Origin: Methylophaga thiooxydans DMS010 | GTDB lineage: Bacteria > Pseudomonadota > Gammaproteobacteria > Nitrosococcales > Methylophagaceae | Direction of reading: 5' to 3' | NCBI RefSeq assembly: GCF_000156355.1 | Contig: NZ_GG657904.1 | Location: 55,518 to 119,517 of the forward strand | Length of the DNA stretch: 64,000 bases | Shown here: positions 28,635 through 37,382 of the stretch, piece by piece | Layout of the letters: every line of letters starts with the position of its first letter | How positions within the stretch are numbered: the stretch's first letter is position 1 | Made by a program: the position numbers and the translations under genes | Notes under the pieces: generated by a model | The model's input: the letters and a program-made list of their open reading frames with translations, nothing else | What the model was told of the DNA's origin: nothing | Database searches by the model: none

Positions 28635-29389
28635 TGCTGTTCCTGATTTTGAGAACAAACAGGACAGTCGGGGTCCTGTTTCATTTTGATTTCACGCCAT
28701 TGCATCGATAAAGCATCCAGCAATAATAAGCGGCCAGCCAAGCTTTCACCCACCCCGGTTAACAGCTTTATGGTTTCTACTGCCTGAGTGCCCCCCACCA
28801 TTGCAAGCATGGGTGCCAACACGCCGCTTTCTGAACAGCTTTGTTCCAGTTCACCTTTGTCTTCATAAAGACAACGATAACAGGGGCTCTCAGCCTGTCG
28901 TGGATCGTACACCGTGATCTGTGCTTCAAAGCGAATCGCCGCACCTGAAACCAAGGGCAGGTTTTGCTCACGACTGACTTCATTTAACAAAAAGCGGGTA
29001 GCAAAGTTATCCGAACAATCAACCAGTACGTCTACATCAGCAGTTGCCGCCATTAATCCGGCTTTATCCAGACGTTGATTGATTAACTGCAAACTCACAT
29101 CAGGATTCAACTCGCGCAGCTTATCGGCAGCAGAGGCAACTTTTTCCCGGCCGATATCCTGTTGTCCATGAACTATCTGGCGTTGCAGATTAGATAACTC
29201 CACCTCATCATCATCCACCAGGGTCAATTTACCAATGCCTGAAGCCGCGAGATACATTGATACCGGAGCCCCCAGACCACCCAGGCCAATAATCATCACA
29301 TGACTATCGATCAGTGTTTGCTGGCCGTTAATATCCAGCTGGGGCAACAAAATATGTCGACTGTAGCGAAGCAGTTGATCGTCGTTCAT
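28631..29389 (-). CDS. E1-like adenylyltransferase, MoeB/ThiF family
   Basis: The 252-residue enzyme has the nucleotide loop GLGGLGAPV (about 35-43), the DDDEVELSNLQRQ acidic motif (about 59-71), CSDNFATR near 128, the catalytic Cys region CSESGVLAPM near 183, and two CxxC zinc pairs, CYRC and CPVC. It matches MoeB, which adenylates the MoaD C terminus, or ThiF for ThiS. There is no rhodanese fusion. It lies downstream of prmC (31-bp gap) and overlaps the JAMM gene. The exact carrier cannot be assigned. Confidence 0.92.
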   Translation of the reverse strand: MNDDQLLRYSRHILLPQLDINGQQTLIDSHVMIIGLGGLGAPVSMYLAASGIGKLTLVDDDEVELSNLQRQIVHGQQDIGREKVASAADKLRELNPDVSLQLINQRLDKAGLMAATADVDVLVDCSDNFATRFLLNEVSREQNLPLVSGAAIRFEAQITVYDPRQAESPCYRCLYEDKGELEQSCSESGVLAPMLAMVGGTQAVETIKLLTGVGESLAGRLLLLDALSMQWREIKMKQDPDCPVCSQNQEQQ

Positions 29390-29420
29390 CGTCGATTAGC
29401 TAAAACCATCAAAAGCCATA

Positions 29421-30272
29421 TTATAACGTCAGTTGACCCATGACTGCGCGATCTTGGCCGCCAAAATCCTGATGTGCCGAAATATGTTCAAACCCGGCAT
29501 CGGTAAATAACTGCTGGACTGCTGCTGATTGTTGATAACCATGCTCGACTAACAACCAGCCATCTTTCTTCAAACATTTCGCTGCCTGCACCACGATCTG
29601 GCGAATATCCTCTAAGCCATCCGGTCCAGACACTAGCGCAGACAATGGCTCAAACCTGACATCACCCTGATTTAAATGTGGATCACGCATTTCAATATAG
29701 GGCGGGTTGGATACGACAAGATCAAAACTAGCGGATTTAAAACCCACCAGCCAGGACATATTGATAAAACGAACCTGCTCAAGCGCATGTCGATTTGCAT
29801 TCTTTTGCGCGAGTTGTAAAGCCGCAAACGAAAAATCCGTTGCAATCACATCGATATCTGCTTTTTCGGCGGCGAGCGATAATGCTATCGCGCCAGTTCC
29901 TGTCCCCAAGTCAACCACTGTCATATTGGGCTTAATTTTTGATAATGCCAGCGACACCAATAATTCGGTATCCGGACGCGGAATCAAGGTCGAGTTATCG
30001 ACCAACAGATCCAATGACCAGAAACCACGGCTTCCCGTCAGATGAGCCACTGGCTCGCCTTGCTTACGCCGTTCCACTAATTGGTTGAATAACTGCCATT
30101 GCTGCGCTTCGAGTTCATGTTCTGGGGACACATGTAAACGCGTCGGGGTGCAGTCTAAAACATGGCATAACAAGATCTGCACATCAACGTCAGGGCTCAG
30201 CGAATCACTGAGCTCTGCACGCCCAAATGCCAATGCTTCATGCACCGTAGGCTGCATCATTCGTTCAGTCAA
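29421..30272 (-). CDS. prmC: Release factor glutamine methyltransferase
   Basis: The 283-residue SAM enzyme methylates the GGQ glutamine of release factors RF1 and RF2. The N-terminal helical domain is followed by DLGTGTGAIALSLA (about 121-134) and the catalytic VVSNPPYIE (about 186-194). prfA, its usual neighbour, is absent; upstream is a receiver-protein gene whose stop overlaps this ATG (ATGA), which supports the chosen start. Confidence 0.96.
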   Translation of the reverse strand: MTERMMQPTVHEALAFGRAELSDSLSPDVDVQILLCHVLDCTPTRLHVSPEHELEAQQWQLFNQLVERRKQGEPVAHLTGSRGFWSLDLLVDNSTLIPRPDTELLVSLALSKIKPNMTVVDLGTGTGAIALSLAAEKADIDVIATDFSFAALQLAQKNANRHALEQVRFINMSWLVGFKSASFDLVVSNPPYIEMRDPHLNQGDVRFEPLSALVSGPDGLEDIRQIVVQAAKCLKKDGWLLVEHGYQQSAAVQQLFTDAGFEHISAHQDFGGQDRAVMGQLTL

Positions 30273-31306
30273 AAGATACCCATCACAACCGCAATCACAG
30301 CGAGTACTGCAGCGCCGATGCTGATATAACGTTGTTGTTTTAAATCCGCCTGCAACTCCGCCAGCTGTGCCTGTTGCTTGCTGTCACTTTCCTGTTGCGC
30401 TTCAACAGATTGCGTTTTGACTATCGGCAAGACACGTTCATTCAGCTGCTCATCGACGCAACGACTTACCATTGGCATCAAATCTTGCTGCACCTGTTTA
30501 AACAAAGTCTCGCGAACAGGCTCTTGCTGCTGATTAAGCCAATCCATGCCTTCGCTACGCAAGGTGACCATTACTTTTTCTGTCAAACCATAGCTTTGCA
30601 GTGCTTTATCAACCGCTTGCTCCGCTGCTTTGAAAACAGCATCATTTGCTTGACTGGCCAGGTTCTGTTTTATTTCAATCAATTGGGTTTGCGCCGACTC
30701 TGACACTTGACGCGTCATTTCAGGAATTAAACTCAGACTATGCTTTTGGCTTGTTTCTTGTGCTGTTTTTGCGGCGATATCACGGCTGATATCGGTCGTC
30801 ATCTTTTCGAGTTGCTGTTGCAACTCAGGCATGAGCTGCTCACGAAGTGCTGCAGTCATTGCGTTGATATCGAATTCTGAGCGATGGTCTTCCGAATCCA
30901 TCGCTGTCGCTGACGGCTCGTCAGTTTGCATTGTGGCAGTCACATCGTCTAATAAGGCTTGCAAGGCATCGGCTGCAGGAGGTTTCGACAATACGGCAAC
31001 AGCACCACTCGACAGTGCCTTTTCTAAGTCCGTTTCACTATCATTACCGGTACAGATCACCACAGGAATCAAGGCCAAATCAGGCTTAGACTTTATTTCA
31101 TAACACGTTTTCAGGCCATCCATACCGCCCATTGTGACGTCCATAAAGACAATAACCGGCTTATCTGCCGTTGATTGCAACCAGTCCAGCGCCGCTTCAC
31201 CACTTTCTAATTCCACCACGTCGAAGTTTTGTGCTTTTAACAGCTTTCCCAGAGTCATTCTGGCAACGCGTGAATCATCCACAACTAAAGCAGTTTTATT
31301 CTGCAT
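30269..31306 (-). CDS. Receiver-domain protein with C-terminal membrane anchor
   Basis: Residues 1-120 form a good CheY-like receiver: acidic pair VVDDSR (9-14), Asp56 in FMDVTMGGMDG, a Thr in VICTGND and Lys in LSKPPA. Residues about 120-320 are Glu/Gln/Ala-rich and helical, probably coiled coil. The last 20 residues, ISIGAAVLAVIAVVMGIF, form a transmembrane tail with essentially no residues after it, so the protein should be tail-anchored with the receiver in the cytoplasm. No histidine kinase lies nearby. I do not recognise a named family. The first gene of a short unit with prmC; its start lies 16 bp after the DUF3301 stop. Confidence 0.82.
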   Translation of the reverse strand: MQNKTALVVDDSRVARMTLGKLLKAQNFDVVELESGEAALDWLQSTADKPVIVFMDVTMGGMDGLKTCYEIKSKPDLALIPVVICTGNDSETDLEKALSSGAVAVLSKPPAADALQALLDDVTATMQTDEPSATAMDSEDHRSEFDINAMTAALREQLMPELQQQLEKMTTDISRDIAAKTAQETSQKHSLSLIPEMTRQVSESAQTQLIEIKQNLASQANDAVFKAAEQAVDKALQSYGLTEKVMVTLRSEGMDWLNQQQEPVRETLFKQVQQDLMPMVSRCVDEQLNERVLPIVKTQSVEAQQESDSKQQAQLAELQADLKQQRYISIGAAVLAVIAVVMGIF

Positions 31307-31322
31307 GGCTTCTCCTTATGTT

Positions 31323-31640
31323 TTATCTCTCAGCAGCACGAAAGACGTCGAGACTGACTGACTCCACTTTTTTCCCTAACATGATGATTTGTCCACGATA
31401 GCGCTGTTGCATATCACTGGCAAACTCAAAAAAATAAGTTCGATGTAACTGCATTCGGCCTTGTCTATTACGTTTCAGACGCATTTTTTGCCAAGCAACG
31501 GTATCGTTTAAGAAGGAAACCCCAGCATTACCACAGTAGGCACGTGCAGCAATAGTTGCTCGCTCGGCAACGCCACGGCTATCCCACCACAACCAGCCCA
31601 GTAAAGACAAAACCAGTAACACAATCGTACTTTCATTCAT
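31323..31640 (-). CDS. DUF3301 small membrane protein
   Basis: The 105-residue protein has one N-terminal transmembrane helix (ESTIVLLVLSLLGWLWWDSR) and a basic, aromatic cytoplasmic part with CGNAGVSFLNDTV and RTYFFEFASDMQQRYRG, as in DUF3301. Function is unknown. ATG 31640 overlaps the rsmE stop as ATGA; an upstream in-frame ATG would add five residues. Confidence 0.8.
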   Translation of the reverse strand: MNESTIVLLVLSLLGWLWWDSRGVAERATIAARAYCGNAGVSFLNDTVAWQKMRLKRNRQGRMQLHRTYFFEFASDMQQRYRGQIIMLGKKVESVSLDVFRAAER

Positions 31641-32365
31641 GCTAAATCTCCCCACAGGCTTTGTACTACGGCAAGCGCTGCAGTAGAGGCTGTTTCAGTT
31701 CGTAAAATACGCGGCCCAAATTGCACGGCAGTGAAACCGCTACTTGTTGCCATCTTGACTTCATCATCCGTCAGACCACCCTCAGGCCCGATTAGCAGAG
31801 TGAGTTGTGTGGCGGCTTGCAGATCGTTAAACCGCGTCTGTGCCTGCGGGTCTAAAACCAACTTCATGGTATCCGCTGTCGAGTTCAACGCATTCTGCAT
31901 ATCGACTACTTCGCTTAAGGTGGGCAACACAGCACGTCCACTTTGTTCACAGGCACTGACTATCACGCCTTGCCAGTGAGCAAGACGCTTTTCAATGCGA
32001 TCGTGTTTGAGCTGCACGTTACAACGTTCTGTCATTACAGGAATGATTTGATTAACGCCCAACTCGACCGCTTTTTGAATAGCGAAATCCATTCTTTCAC
32101 CACGCGAGATACCTTGTAACAGCGTGATATTCAGGGGCGATTCAGAAGCCTGTGTGAGTTGCTCGCCCAACTCAGCTTCCGAGCGTTTACGTTCGACATG
32201 CGTCAATGTCGCTTGATACTCGAGTCCCTTGCCATTAAAAAGCTGAATCCGTGCGCCTTGTTTGAGCCTCAACACCTGAATCGCATGGCGATGCACTGCT
32301 TCTGGTAAAGGCAGTACGCGTTGACTGGCATCGAGCTCAGGACAGAAAAATCGGGGAATACGCAT
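31637..32365 (-). CDS. rsmE: 16S rRNA m3U1498 methyltransferase
   Basis: The 242-residue SPOUT methyltransferase modifies U1498 of 16S rRNA. It begins MRIPRFFCPE as in the family and has LLIGPEGGLTDDEV (about 195-208) and the knot motif GPRILRTETA (about 219-228). No Shine-Dalgarno sequence is visible; instead a strong dyad abuts the ATG. DUF3301 follows by translational coupling. Confidence 0.95.
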   Translation of the reverse strand: MRIPRFFCPELDASQRVLPLPEAVHRHAIQVLRLKQGARIQLFNGKGLEYQATLTHVERKRSEAELGEQLTQASESPLNITLLQGISRGERMDFAIQKAVELGVNQIIPVMTERCNVQLKHDRIEKRLAHWQGVIVSACEQSGRAVLPTLSEVVDMQNALNSTADTMKLVLDPQAQTRFNDLQAATQLTLLIGPEGGLTDDEVKMATSSGFTAVQFGPRILRTETASTAALAVVQSLWGDLA

Positions 32366-32405
32366 GTAAAGCTGCTTGCAAATAAATTAACTGCAAGCAG
32401 TTTAC
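32366..32405. promoter_or_regulatory. Long inverted repeat next to the rsmE start
   Basis: GTAAA, a bulged G, CTGCTTGCA, an 11-nt A+T-rich loop, then TGCAAGCAG and TTTAC give a 14-bp dyad with a single bulge. It starts one base upstream of the rsmE ATG and lies upstream of the divergent monophosphatase gene. There is no U-tract. It could be an operator between the divergent genes or a hairpin controlling rsmE translation. Confidence 0.55.
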
Positions 32406-32461
32406 AGCTTGTCACTGTCAGATTGAATCAAATTTTCGTTGGCGCTGTTATACTCAGGCGC

Positions 32462-33253
32462 ATGAATATTGACCGGCGGCAACTACAGCAAATAGTAAAA
32501 GACGTGGCTGATACCACGATCATGCCGTTATTCAATAACGTCAGTCGCCGCTACAAAAAAGACGGCAGTATCGTGACGCAAGCGGATAACGCTATGCAAC
32601 ATGCGCTGTCTGAGCGATTAGCTGAAATTTGTCCTGACATCGCTTTGCTTGGCGAGGAAATGACACCAGCAGAACAGCAAGCAATGCTAGATACCGGACA
32701 ACCGCTCTGGTGTTTGGACCCTATCGATGGCACTAGTAACTTCGCAGCAGGCTTACCGTTTTTTTGTGTTTCTCTGGCGTTAATAGAACAAGGCAGAGTC
32801 ATCACAGCCGTTGTCTACGATCCGGTTCGTGATGAAAGTTTTAGCGCTTGCCTAGGCCAAGGCGCATGGCTGAATGATGCGCCGTTGCTCGTTGAAAATG
32901 TCGGGCTGACACTTAAACGCACCATTGCATTTATTGATTTTAAGCGCCTTCCTGAGGCACTGAGTACACAATTAGTCAAAGAACGTCCGTATGGTTCACA
33001 GCGCAATGAAGGCTCGATTGCACTGGAACTTTGCTGGCTTGCCGCTGGCCGTGGTCATGTTTACCTGCATGGGGGCCAAAATATATGGGACTACGCTGCT
33101 GCTGATTTAATCGTTTCCGAAGCGGGAGCCTACGCCTGTACATTAAACGGCGAGATTGTTTTCAAAAACACGCTGGAACAACGTTCAAGCTGCGCGGCGA
33201 TTGACAAAGATTTGTACGATCAGTGGCGATCCTACCTTAAAGTGCCAAGCTAA
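32462..33253 (+). CDS. Inositol monophosphatase family protein (SuhB/CysQ-like)
   Basis: The 263-residue enzyme has the FIG superfamily metal motifs LLGEEMT (about 60-66), DPIDGTSNFAAGLP (about 86-99) and WDYAAADLIVSEAG (about 210-223). It removes phosphate from small phosphoesters such as inositol-1-phosphate; the true substrate is uncertain. A longer frame extends over rsmE, but ATG 32462 matches the family. A TATACT at 32449-32454 sits just 8 bp before this ATG, so if it is a -10 element the mRNA would be nearly leaderless. Confidence 0.9.
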   Translation: MNIDRRQLQQIVKDVADTTIMPLFNNVSRRYKKDGSIVTQADNAMQHALSERLAEICPDIALLGEEMTPAEQQAMLDTGQPLWCLDPIDGTSNFAAGLPFFCVSLALIEQGRVITAVVYDPVRDESFSACLGQGAWLNDAPLLVENVGLTLKRTIAFIDFKRLPEALSTQLVKERPYGSQRNEGSIALELCWLAAGRGHVYLHGGQNIWDYAAADLIVSEAGAYACTLNGEIVFKNTLEQRSSCAAIDKDLYDQWRSYLKVPS

Positions 33254-33254
33254 G

Positions 33255-33998
33255 ATGGTCACTGACAACATGCTGACACCTGACTGGCCTGCACCGCTTA
33301 ACGTCAAAGCCGTTTCTACAACTCGTCAGGGTGGTTTTAGTCAGGCGCCCTTCGACAGTATGAATGTAGGCACACACGTTGGTGATGATGCTTCAGTCGT
33401 CAAAAAAAATCGCGATCAACTCAAGCAGCTGATAAACCTGCCAAACTCTCCGCTCTGGCTGGAGCAAGTCCATGGAACTGATGTCATTCATGCTTCATCA
33501 TGGCAAAAAAGTAGCCAAGCAGACGCGATATACAGCGATCAGCCTAAGCAAGTATGCGCCATCATGACGGCAGATTGTTTACCTGTTTTGTTCACGGACA
33601 GACAGGGTAAACAAGTGGCAGCAGCGCATGCTGGCTGGCGTGGCTTATTGAATGGTGTATTGGAAAACACCGTGAGCCAGTTTAGTGGGGCACGAGAGGA
33701 TATTCTGGTCTGGCTTGGTCCTGCCATAGGACCAACACAGTTTGAAGTCGGCCAAGAAGTCTATGCTGCGTTCACTGCTTATTCACAAGATGCCCAGCAG
33801 GCATTTAAAGTCAGAGACCAGACACATTATCTAGCGGATATTTACCTACTCGCAAAACAGCGCCTCTCCGCGCTGGGTATTACACAAATTTATGGTGGCG
33901 ATTTTTGTACGGTAACGGAAAAGCAACGTTTTTTCTCATATCGGCGAGATGGCATCACCGGTAGGATGGTATCGCTTATCTGGATTGTGGCTAAATAA
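33255..33998 (+). CDS. pgeF: Laccase-domain protein PgeF/YfiH (purine nucleoside phosphorylase-like)
   Basis: The 247-residue protein matches YfiH: STTRQGGFSQAPFDSMNVG (about 22-40), MTADCLPVLF (about 99-108) and the zinc motif AAAHAGWRGLL (about 117-127). The Cys and two His ligands are present. The family has been given purine phosphorylase/deaminase and peptidoglycan-editing roles (removing misplaced serine from UDP-MurNAc precursors). It starts one base after the monophosphatase stop. Confidence 0.92.
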   Translation: MVTDNMLTPDWPAPLNVKAVSTTRQGGFSQAPFDSMNVGTHVGDDASVVKKNRDQLKQLINLPNSPLWLEQVHGTDVIHASSWQKSSQADAIYSDQPKQVCAIMTADCLPVLFTDRQGKQVAAAHAGWRGLLNGVLENTVSQFSGAREDILVWLGPAIGPTQFEVGQEVYAAFTAYSQDAQQAFKVRDQTHYLADIYLLAKQRLSALGITQIYGGDFCTVTEKQRFFSYRRDGITGRMVSLIWIVAK

Positions 33999-34036
33999 GG
34001 TATGATTGTCGGCTTGACGTTTTTTTGTGGCTAACT

Positions 34037-34843
34037 ATGGATTTATTATTCTGGATCATCGGTTTTAGTTTGTTGGGCGGTTTGCTCAGCGTGGTGATCG
34101 CTTCCTCATTTTTACTGCTGTCTGATAAGCATCGCGCCACTACCGTGCCGCATTTGGTCAGCTTTGCCATTGGTGCTTTGTTGGGTGCGTCATTTCTGGG
34201 CTTAATCCCCCACGCCATTGAAAACCAATACAACGTCGATCCACATGAAATTGGCCTGACCTTATTACTCGGCCTGCTGCTTTTTTTCCTATTGGAAAAA
34301 ATGGTGTTGTGGCGACATTGTCATAGTCACCATGGTGATGAAGTGATTCCGGAGCTCAACCGACCTGATCACCACGGCGGCCACAATCACAAACACGAAG
34401 CTGCGGGGTCGTTGATTCTGATTGGCGATGCCATACATAACTTTGTTGATGGCATCTTGATCACTGCCGCCTTTATGACCGATGTGCACTTAGGGATCGT
34501 CACTGCTTTAGCCATTGCAGCTCATGAAATCCCGCAAGAGTTAGGTGATTTTGTTCTTTTGTTGCACAGCGGGTTCACGCGACGTAAAGCACTTTACTAC
34601 AATATTTTATCAAGTCTTGGCACGGTCGTTGGCGCCTTGCTGGCTTACTTCTTGTTAGCCGATATGCAACAGTATTTGCCGTACATTCTGGTGGTAGCGG
34701 CTTCAAGCTTCATCTATGTCGCCGTCGCCGACCTGATACCCGGATTGCATACCCGTATCCGCCCATCAGAAACGCTGCAACAAATTTCCTTGATTGCCGC
34801 CGGTGTTATATTCATTTTTATTGCTCACAGCACTTTGCACTAG
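34037..34843 (+). CDS. ZIP family divalent metal transporter
   Basis: The 268-residue membrane protein has about eight helices. The signature helices carry HNFVDGILI (about 138-146) and HEIPQELGD (about 164-172), the ZIP metal site. A His-rich cytoplasmic loop (CHSHHGDE and DHHGGHNHKHE, about 95-125) is probably a metal sensor or chelator. The likely substrate is zinc. ATG 34037 was chosen; the ribosome site is weak. waaF begins 3 nt downstream, so this gene may lead the LPS unit's transcript. Confidence 0.92.
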   Translation: MDLLFWIIGFSLLGGLLSVVIASSFLLLSDKHRATTVPHLVSFAIGALLGASFLGLIPHAIENQYNVDPHEIGLTLLLGLLLFFLLEKMVLWRHCHSHHGDEVIPELNRPDHHGGHNHKHEAAGSLILIGDAIHNFVDGILITAAFMTDVHLGIVTALAIAAHEIPQELGDFVLLLHSGFTRRKALYYNILSSLGTVVGALLAYFLLADMQQYLPYILVVAASSFIYVAVADLIPGLHTRIRPSETLQQISLIAAGVIFIFIAHSTLH

Positions 34844-34846
34844 CCT

Positions 34847-35902
34847 ATGACTGTCCAAACCACCGCCATCCACAAAATCTTGGTTGTCGGCCCCTCATGG
34901 GTAGGGGACATGGTAATGGCGCAAGCTCTATTTCGTGCGCTGAAAGATGACAACCCCAATGTCGTCATTGATGTGTTAGCGATGGACTGGACAAGACCAC
35001 TGCTGGAACGCATGCCTGAGGTCAATAAAGCTGTAACGATGCCGATTACCCATGGCACGTTTGGCTGGAAAATAAGAAAACAATTGGCACGAGAGCTTGC
35101 CAATCAAGCCTATGACCAAGCCATTGTGTTACCAAACTCGTGGAAATCGGCCTTAATTCCCTGGTTTGCTGGCATTCCGGTGAGAACAGGCTGGCGCGGT
35201 GAAATGCGTTATGGCCTTTTAAATGATATCCGCACTCTGGATAAAGCGGCTTTACCAATGATGGTGCAACGCTTTGTGTCACTGGCTTATCCGGCCTCGC
35301 AGTCGCATGCAGCGCCAAGTTATCAGGCGCCTCTAATGCAGGCTGAGCCAATAAAGGCAGATATTAACCCAGTCATTAAGCCAGACCAAAAACGTTTGAT
35401 TTTATGTCCCGGCGCTGAGTTTGGCCCAGCCAAGCAATGGCCTCCCGAACATTATGCCGCAGTGGCAAACCATTTCTTAGATGATGGCTGGCAAATAGTC
35501 GTACTGGGCTCAAAAGCCGATCAGACCACAGCACATGAGATAGCAAAACATATCTCAGCCAGCCACCTTGAACAGTTTTATGACCTTAGTGGCCAGACTA
35601 AGCTGGAAGATGCCATTGACTTACTTAGTACGGCAGATTGTGTGGCATCCAATGATTCTGGTCTGATGCACATTGCCGCGGCATTACAGCGCCCATTGGT
35701 AGCACTTTATGGCCCGACATCCCCCTCTTTTACACCACCTCTGGCCAATAACGCCCGACTTTTACAGCTTGATGTTGACTGTGGCCCCTGCTTTCAACGC
35801 ACTTGTCCAGAAGGCCACCACCGGTGCATGCAGGAGCTGACCGTTAACCGCGTCACGGATTTGATACGATTGATTACAGATGAACACAACAAAACACGCT
35901 AA
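34847..35902 (+). CDS. waaF: Lipopolysaccharide heptosyltransferase II
   Basis: The 351-residue GT9 enzyme adds the second L,D-heptose to the inner core using ADP-heptose. The N terminus KILVVGPSWVGDMVMAQALF and RTGWRGEMRYGLLND (about 108-122) match E. coli WaaF closely. The donor-site motifs CPGAEFGPAKQWP (about 186-198) and SNDSGLMHIAAAL (about 264-276) are present. Four cysteines cluster in the C-terminal tail (CGPC, CPEG, RCMQ). Overlaps the next gene by 23 nt. Confidence 0.96.
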   Translation: MTVQTTAIHKILVVGPSWVGDMVMAQALFRALKDDNPNVVIDVLAMDWTRPLLERMPEVNKAVTMPITHGTFGWKIRKQLARELANQAYDQAIVLPNSWKSALIPWFAGIPVRTGWRGEMRYGLLNDIRTLDKAALPMMVQRFVSLAYPASQSHAAPSYQAPLMQAEPIKADINPVIKPDQKRLILCPGAEFGPAKQWPPEHYAAVANHFLDDGWQIVVLGSKADQTTAHEIAKHISASHLEQFYDLSGQTKLEDAIDLLSTADCVASNDSGLMHIAAALQRPLVALYGPTSPSFTPPLANNARLLQLDVDCGPCFQRTCPEGHHRCMQELTVNRVTDLIRLITDEHNKTR

Positions 35903-37382
35903 CTTCTCGCTGAGCTTTTCACAAATTAGGCTAATAACCGCGCTTATTAGTTTATTACTCTCTGCTGCTGCCTATTATTTCGACGATATCATTAATCGTG
36001 ATGGCGTAATGTACATGGAAATGGTGCAGGCTTATTTTGATGGCGGCCTGTCATCGATGGCCACTATCTATGACTGGCCATTTTTCGCCATGCTAACAGC
36101 TTGGTTCAGTCAATTATCAGGCCTGCCCATTGAGCTCAGCGCCAACACTCTCAACAGTATTTTGTTTGTAGTATTTACAGATGCGTTGTTATTAATCAGT
36201 CATCGGTTGTTACCTAATCTGCGGCAGGTCGGCATTGCTGCCGTGCTTATACTGAGTTTTTATAGCATTAATGACTATCGTGATTTCGTGATACGCGATA
36301 TTGGATACTGGGCATTTTGCTCTCTGGCGCTTTATCAATTGATGCGTTACCAGGCTGAGCCTAAACTAAAGACGGCTATACAGTGGCAAGTCAGTGCATT
36401 GGTCGCGGTATTGTTCAGGGTCGAGGGCATTATTTTACTATTCTTAATGCCATTCTTTGCCCTCAGCAGCTGTCAGCTAAAATCATCGATCCGTGAATTA
36501 GTTCGTCTGCATAGTCTAAATCTCATGATTGGTGTTGTGTTGGCCATAGCAGCTTTAAGCTTGACTGAGTGGTTCAACGCCTTTGATAAAGTCAGTGATT
36601 ACCTGACTTATCTCAATACTGAAGCCTTGCAGTTAAAACTCGATGAACGGCTGAATGTGATGGAAAAACGCATTCTCAGTCCATTCTCCGCTGATTACAG
36701 TGCATTGATTTTGTTCTCAGGACTCAGCGTCATGCTGTTGTATAAATTGCTGGCAGGTGTCTCAGGCTATTACGGACTGATTTGGCTCGTAGCATTGAAA
36801 ACGACAACATCTGTTCCGGCGCATCGTTACCGTAAGCTATTATGGGGATTTCTAGCAGTCAATATCCTGATTCTGCTTGCGTTTCTTTTCAGACAGTATT
36901 TTGTTGTTACGCGCTACTGCGCCATGGCCATCGTCGGCCTATTCCTGCTTCTTTTACCGAAAATGACTCAGGCAATTGAAGCTGCTTGGCTTAACCGTCG
37001 TTATAGGCTTTTTGCCTTCTTCGCATTCTTGGTTTTTGCTGGGTTTGTTGATGCCCTCCACACAACAAACTCCAAAAGTTATATAAAGAACACCGCGATT
37101 TGGGCCCAACAAAACCTGAATCAAAATAGTCTTATCGCCACCGATGATGAGTTTATTCAGTATTATTTCAAACGAAATAATGACCGGCCTATTGTTTATC
37201 ACCCGCAAGGGTTCAAAAATATTGAGCGCTTTGATTACCTGATTCGTGTCGAAAAGAAAGACGCTAAAACGTTAGCGCAACTATACGGAGTAACCACGGC
37301 GGAGATTGTCTACGAATTACACAATCGCCGTGGTAACAAAGCGACAATCTATAAAATTGATCATCATGCAGACGCCGACTGA
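35880..37382 (+). CDS. Multi-pass membrane protein, probable GT-C type glycosyltransferase
   Basis: The 500-residue protein has about eleven hydrophobic helices and a C-terminal soluble domain of roughly 110 residues. Between the first helix and the second lies YYFDDIINRDGVMYMEM; an acidic D/E loop here is where GT-C enzymes (ArnT/PMT-like) bind metal or the lipid-linked donor. The downstream FRVEGIILLFLMPFF fits these families. It lacks a close named match in my reading. It overlaps waaF by 23 nt and the kinase gene by 17 nt, so it is part of LPS assembly, perhaps core or lipid A sugar transfer. Confidence 0.72.
   Translation: MNTTKHANFSLSFSQIRLITALISLLLSAAAYYFDDIINRDGVMYMEMVQAYFDGGLSSMATIYDWPFFAMLTAWFSQLSGLPIELSANTLNSILFVVFTDALLLISHRLLPNLRQVGIAAVLILSFYSINDYRDFVIRDIGYWAFCSLALYQLMRYQAEPKLKTAIQWQVSALVAVLFRVEGIILLFLMPFFALSSCQLKSSIRELVRLHSLNLMIGVVLAIAALSLTEWFNAFDKVSDYLTYLNTEALQLKLDERLNVMEKRILSPFSADYSALILFSGLSVMLLYKLLAGVSGYYGLIWLVALKTTTSVPAHRYRKLLWGFLAVNILILLAFLFRQYFVVTRYCAMAIVGLFLLLLPKMTQAIEAAWLNRRYRLFAFFAFLVFAGFVDALHTTNSKSYIKNTAIWAQQNLNQNSLIATDDEFIQYYFKRNNDRPIVYHPQGFKNIERFDYLIRVEKKDAKTLAQLYGVTTAEIVYELHNRRGNKATIYKIDHHADAD

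Noticed and set aside
28227..30272. A complete ubiquitin-like conjugation operon
   Set aside because: E1-like and JAMM genes are present, but no ubiquitin-like carrier or E2-like gene is nearby, so only the two-gene pair is reported.
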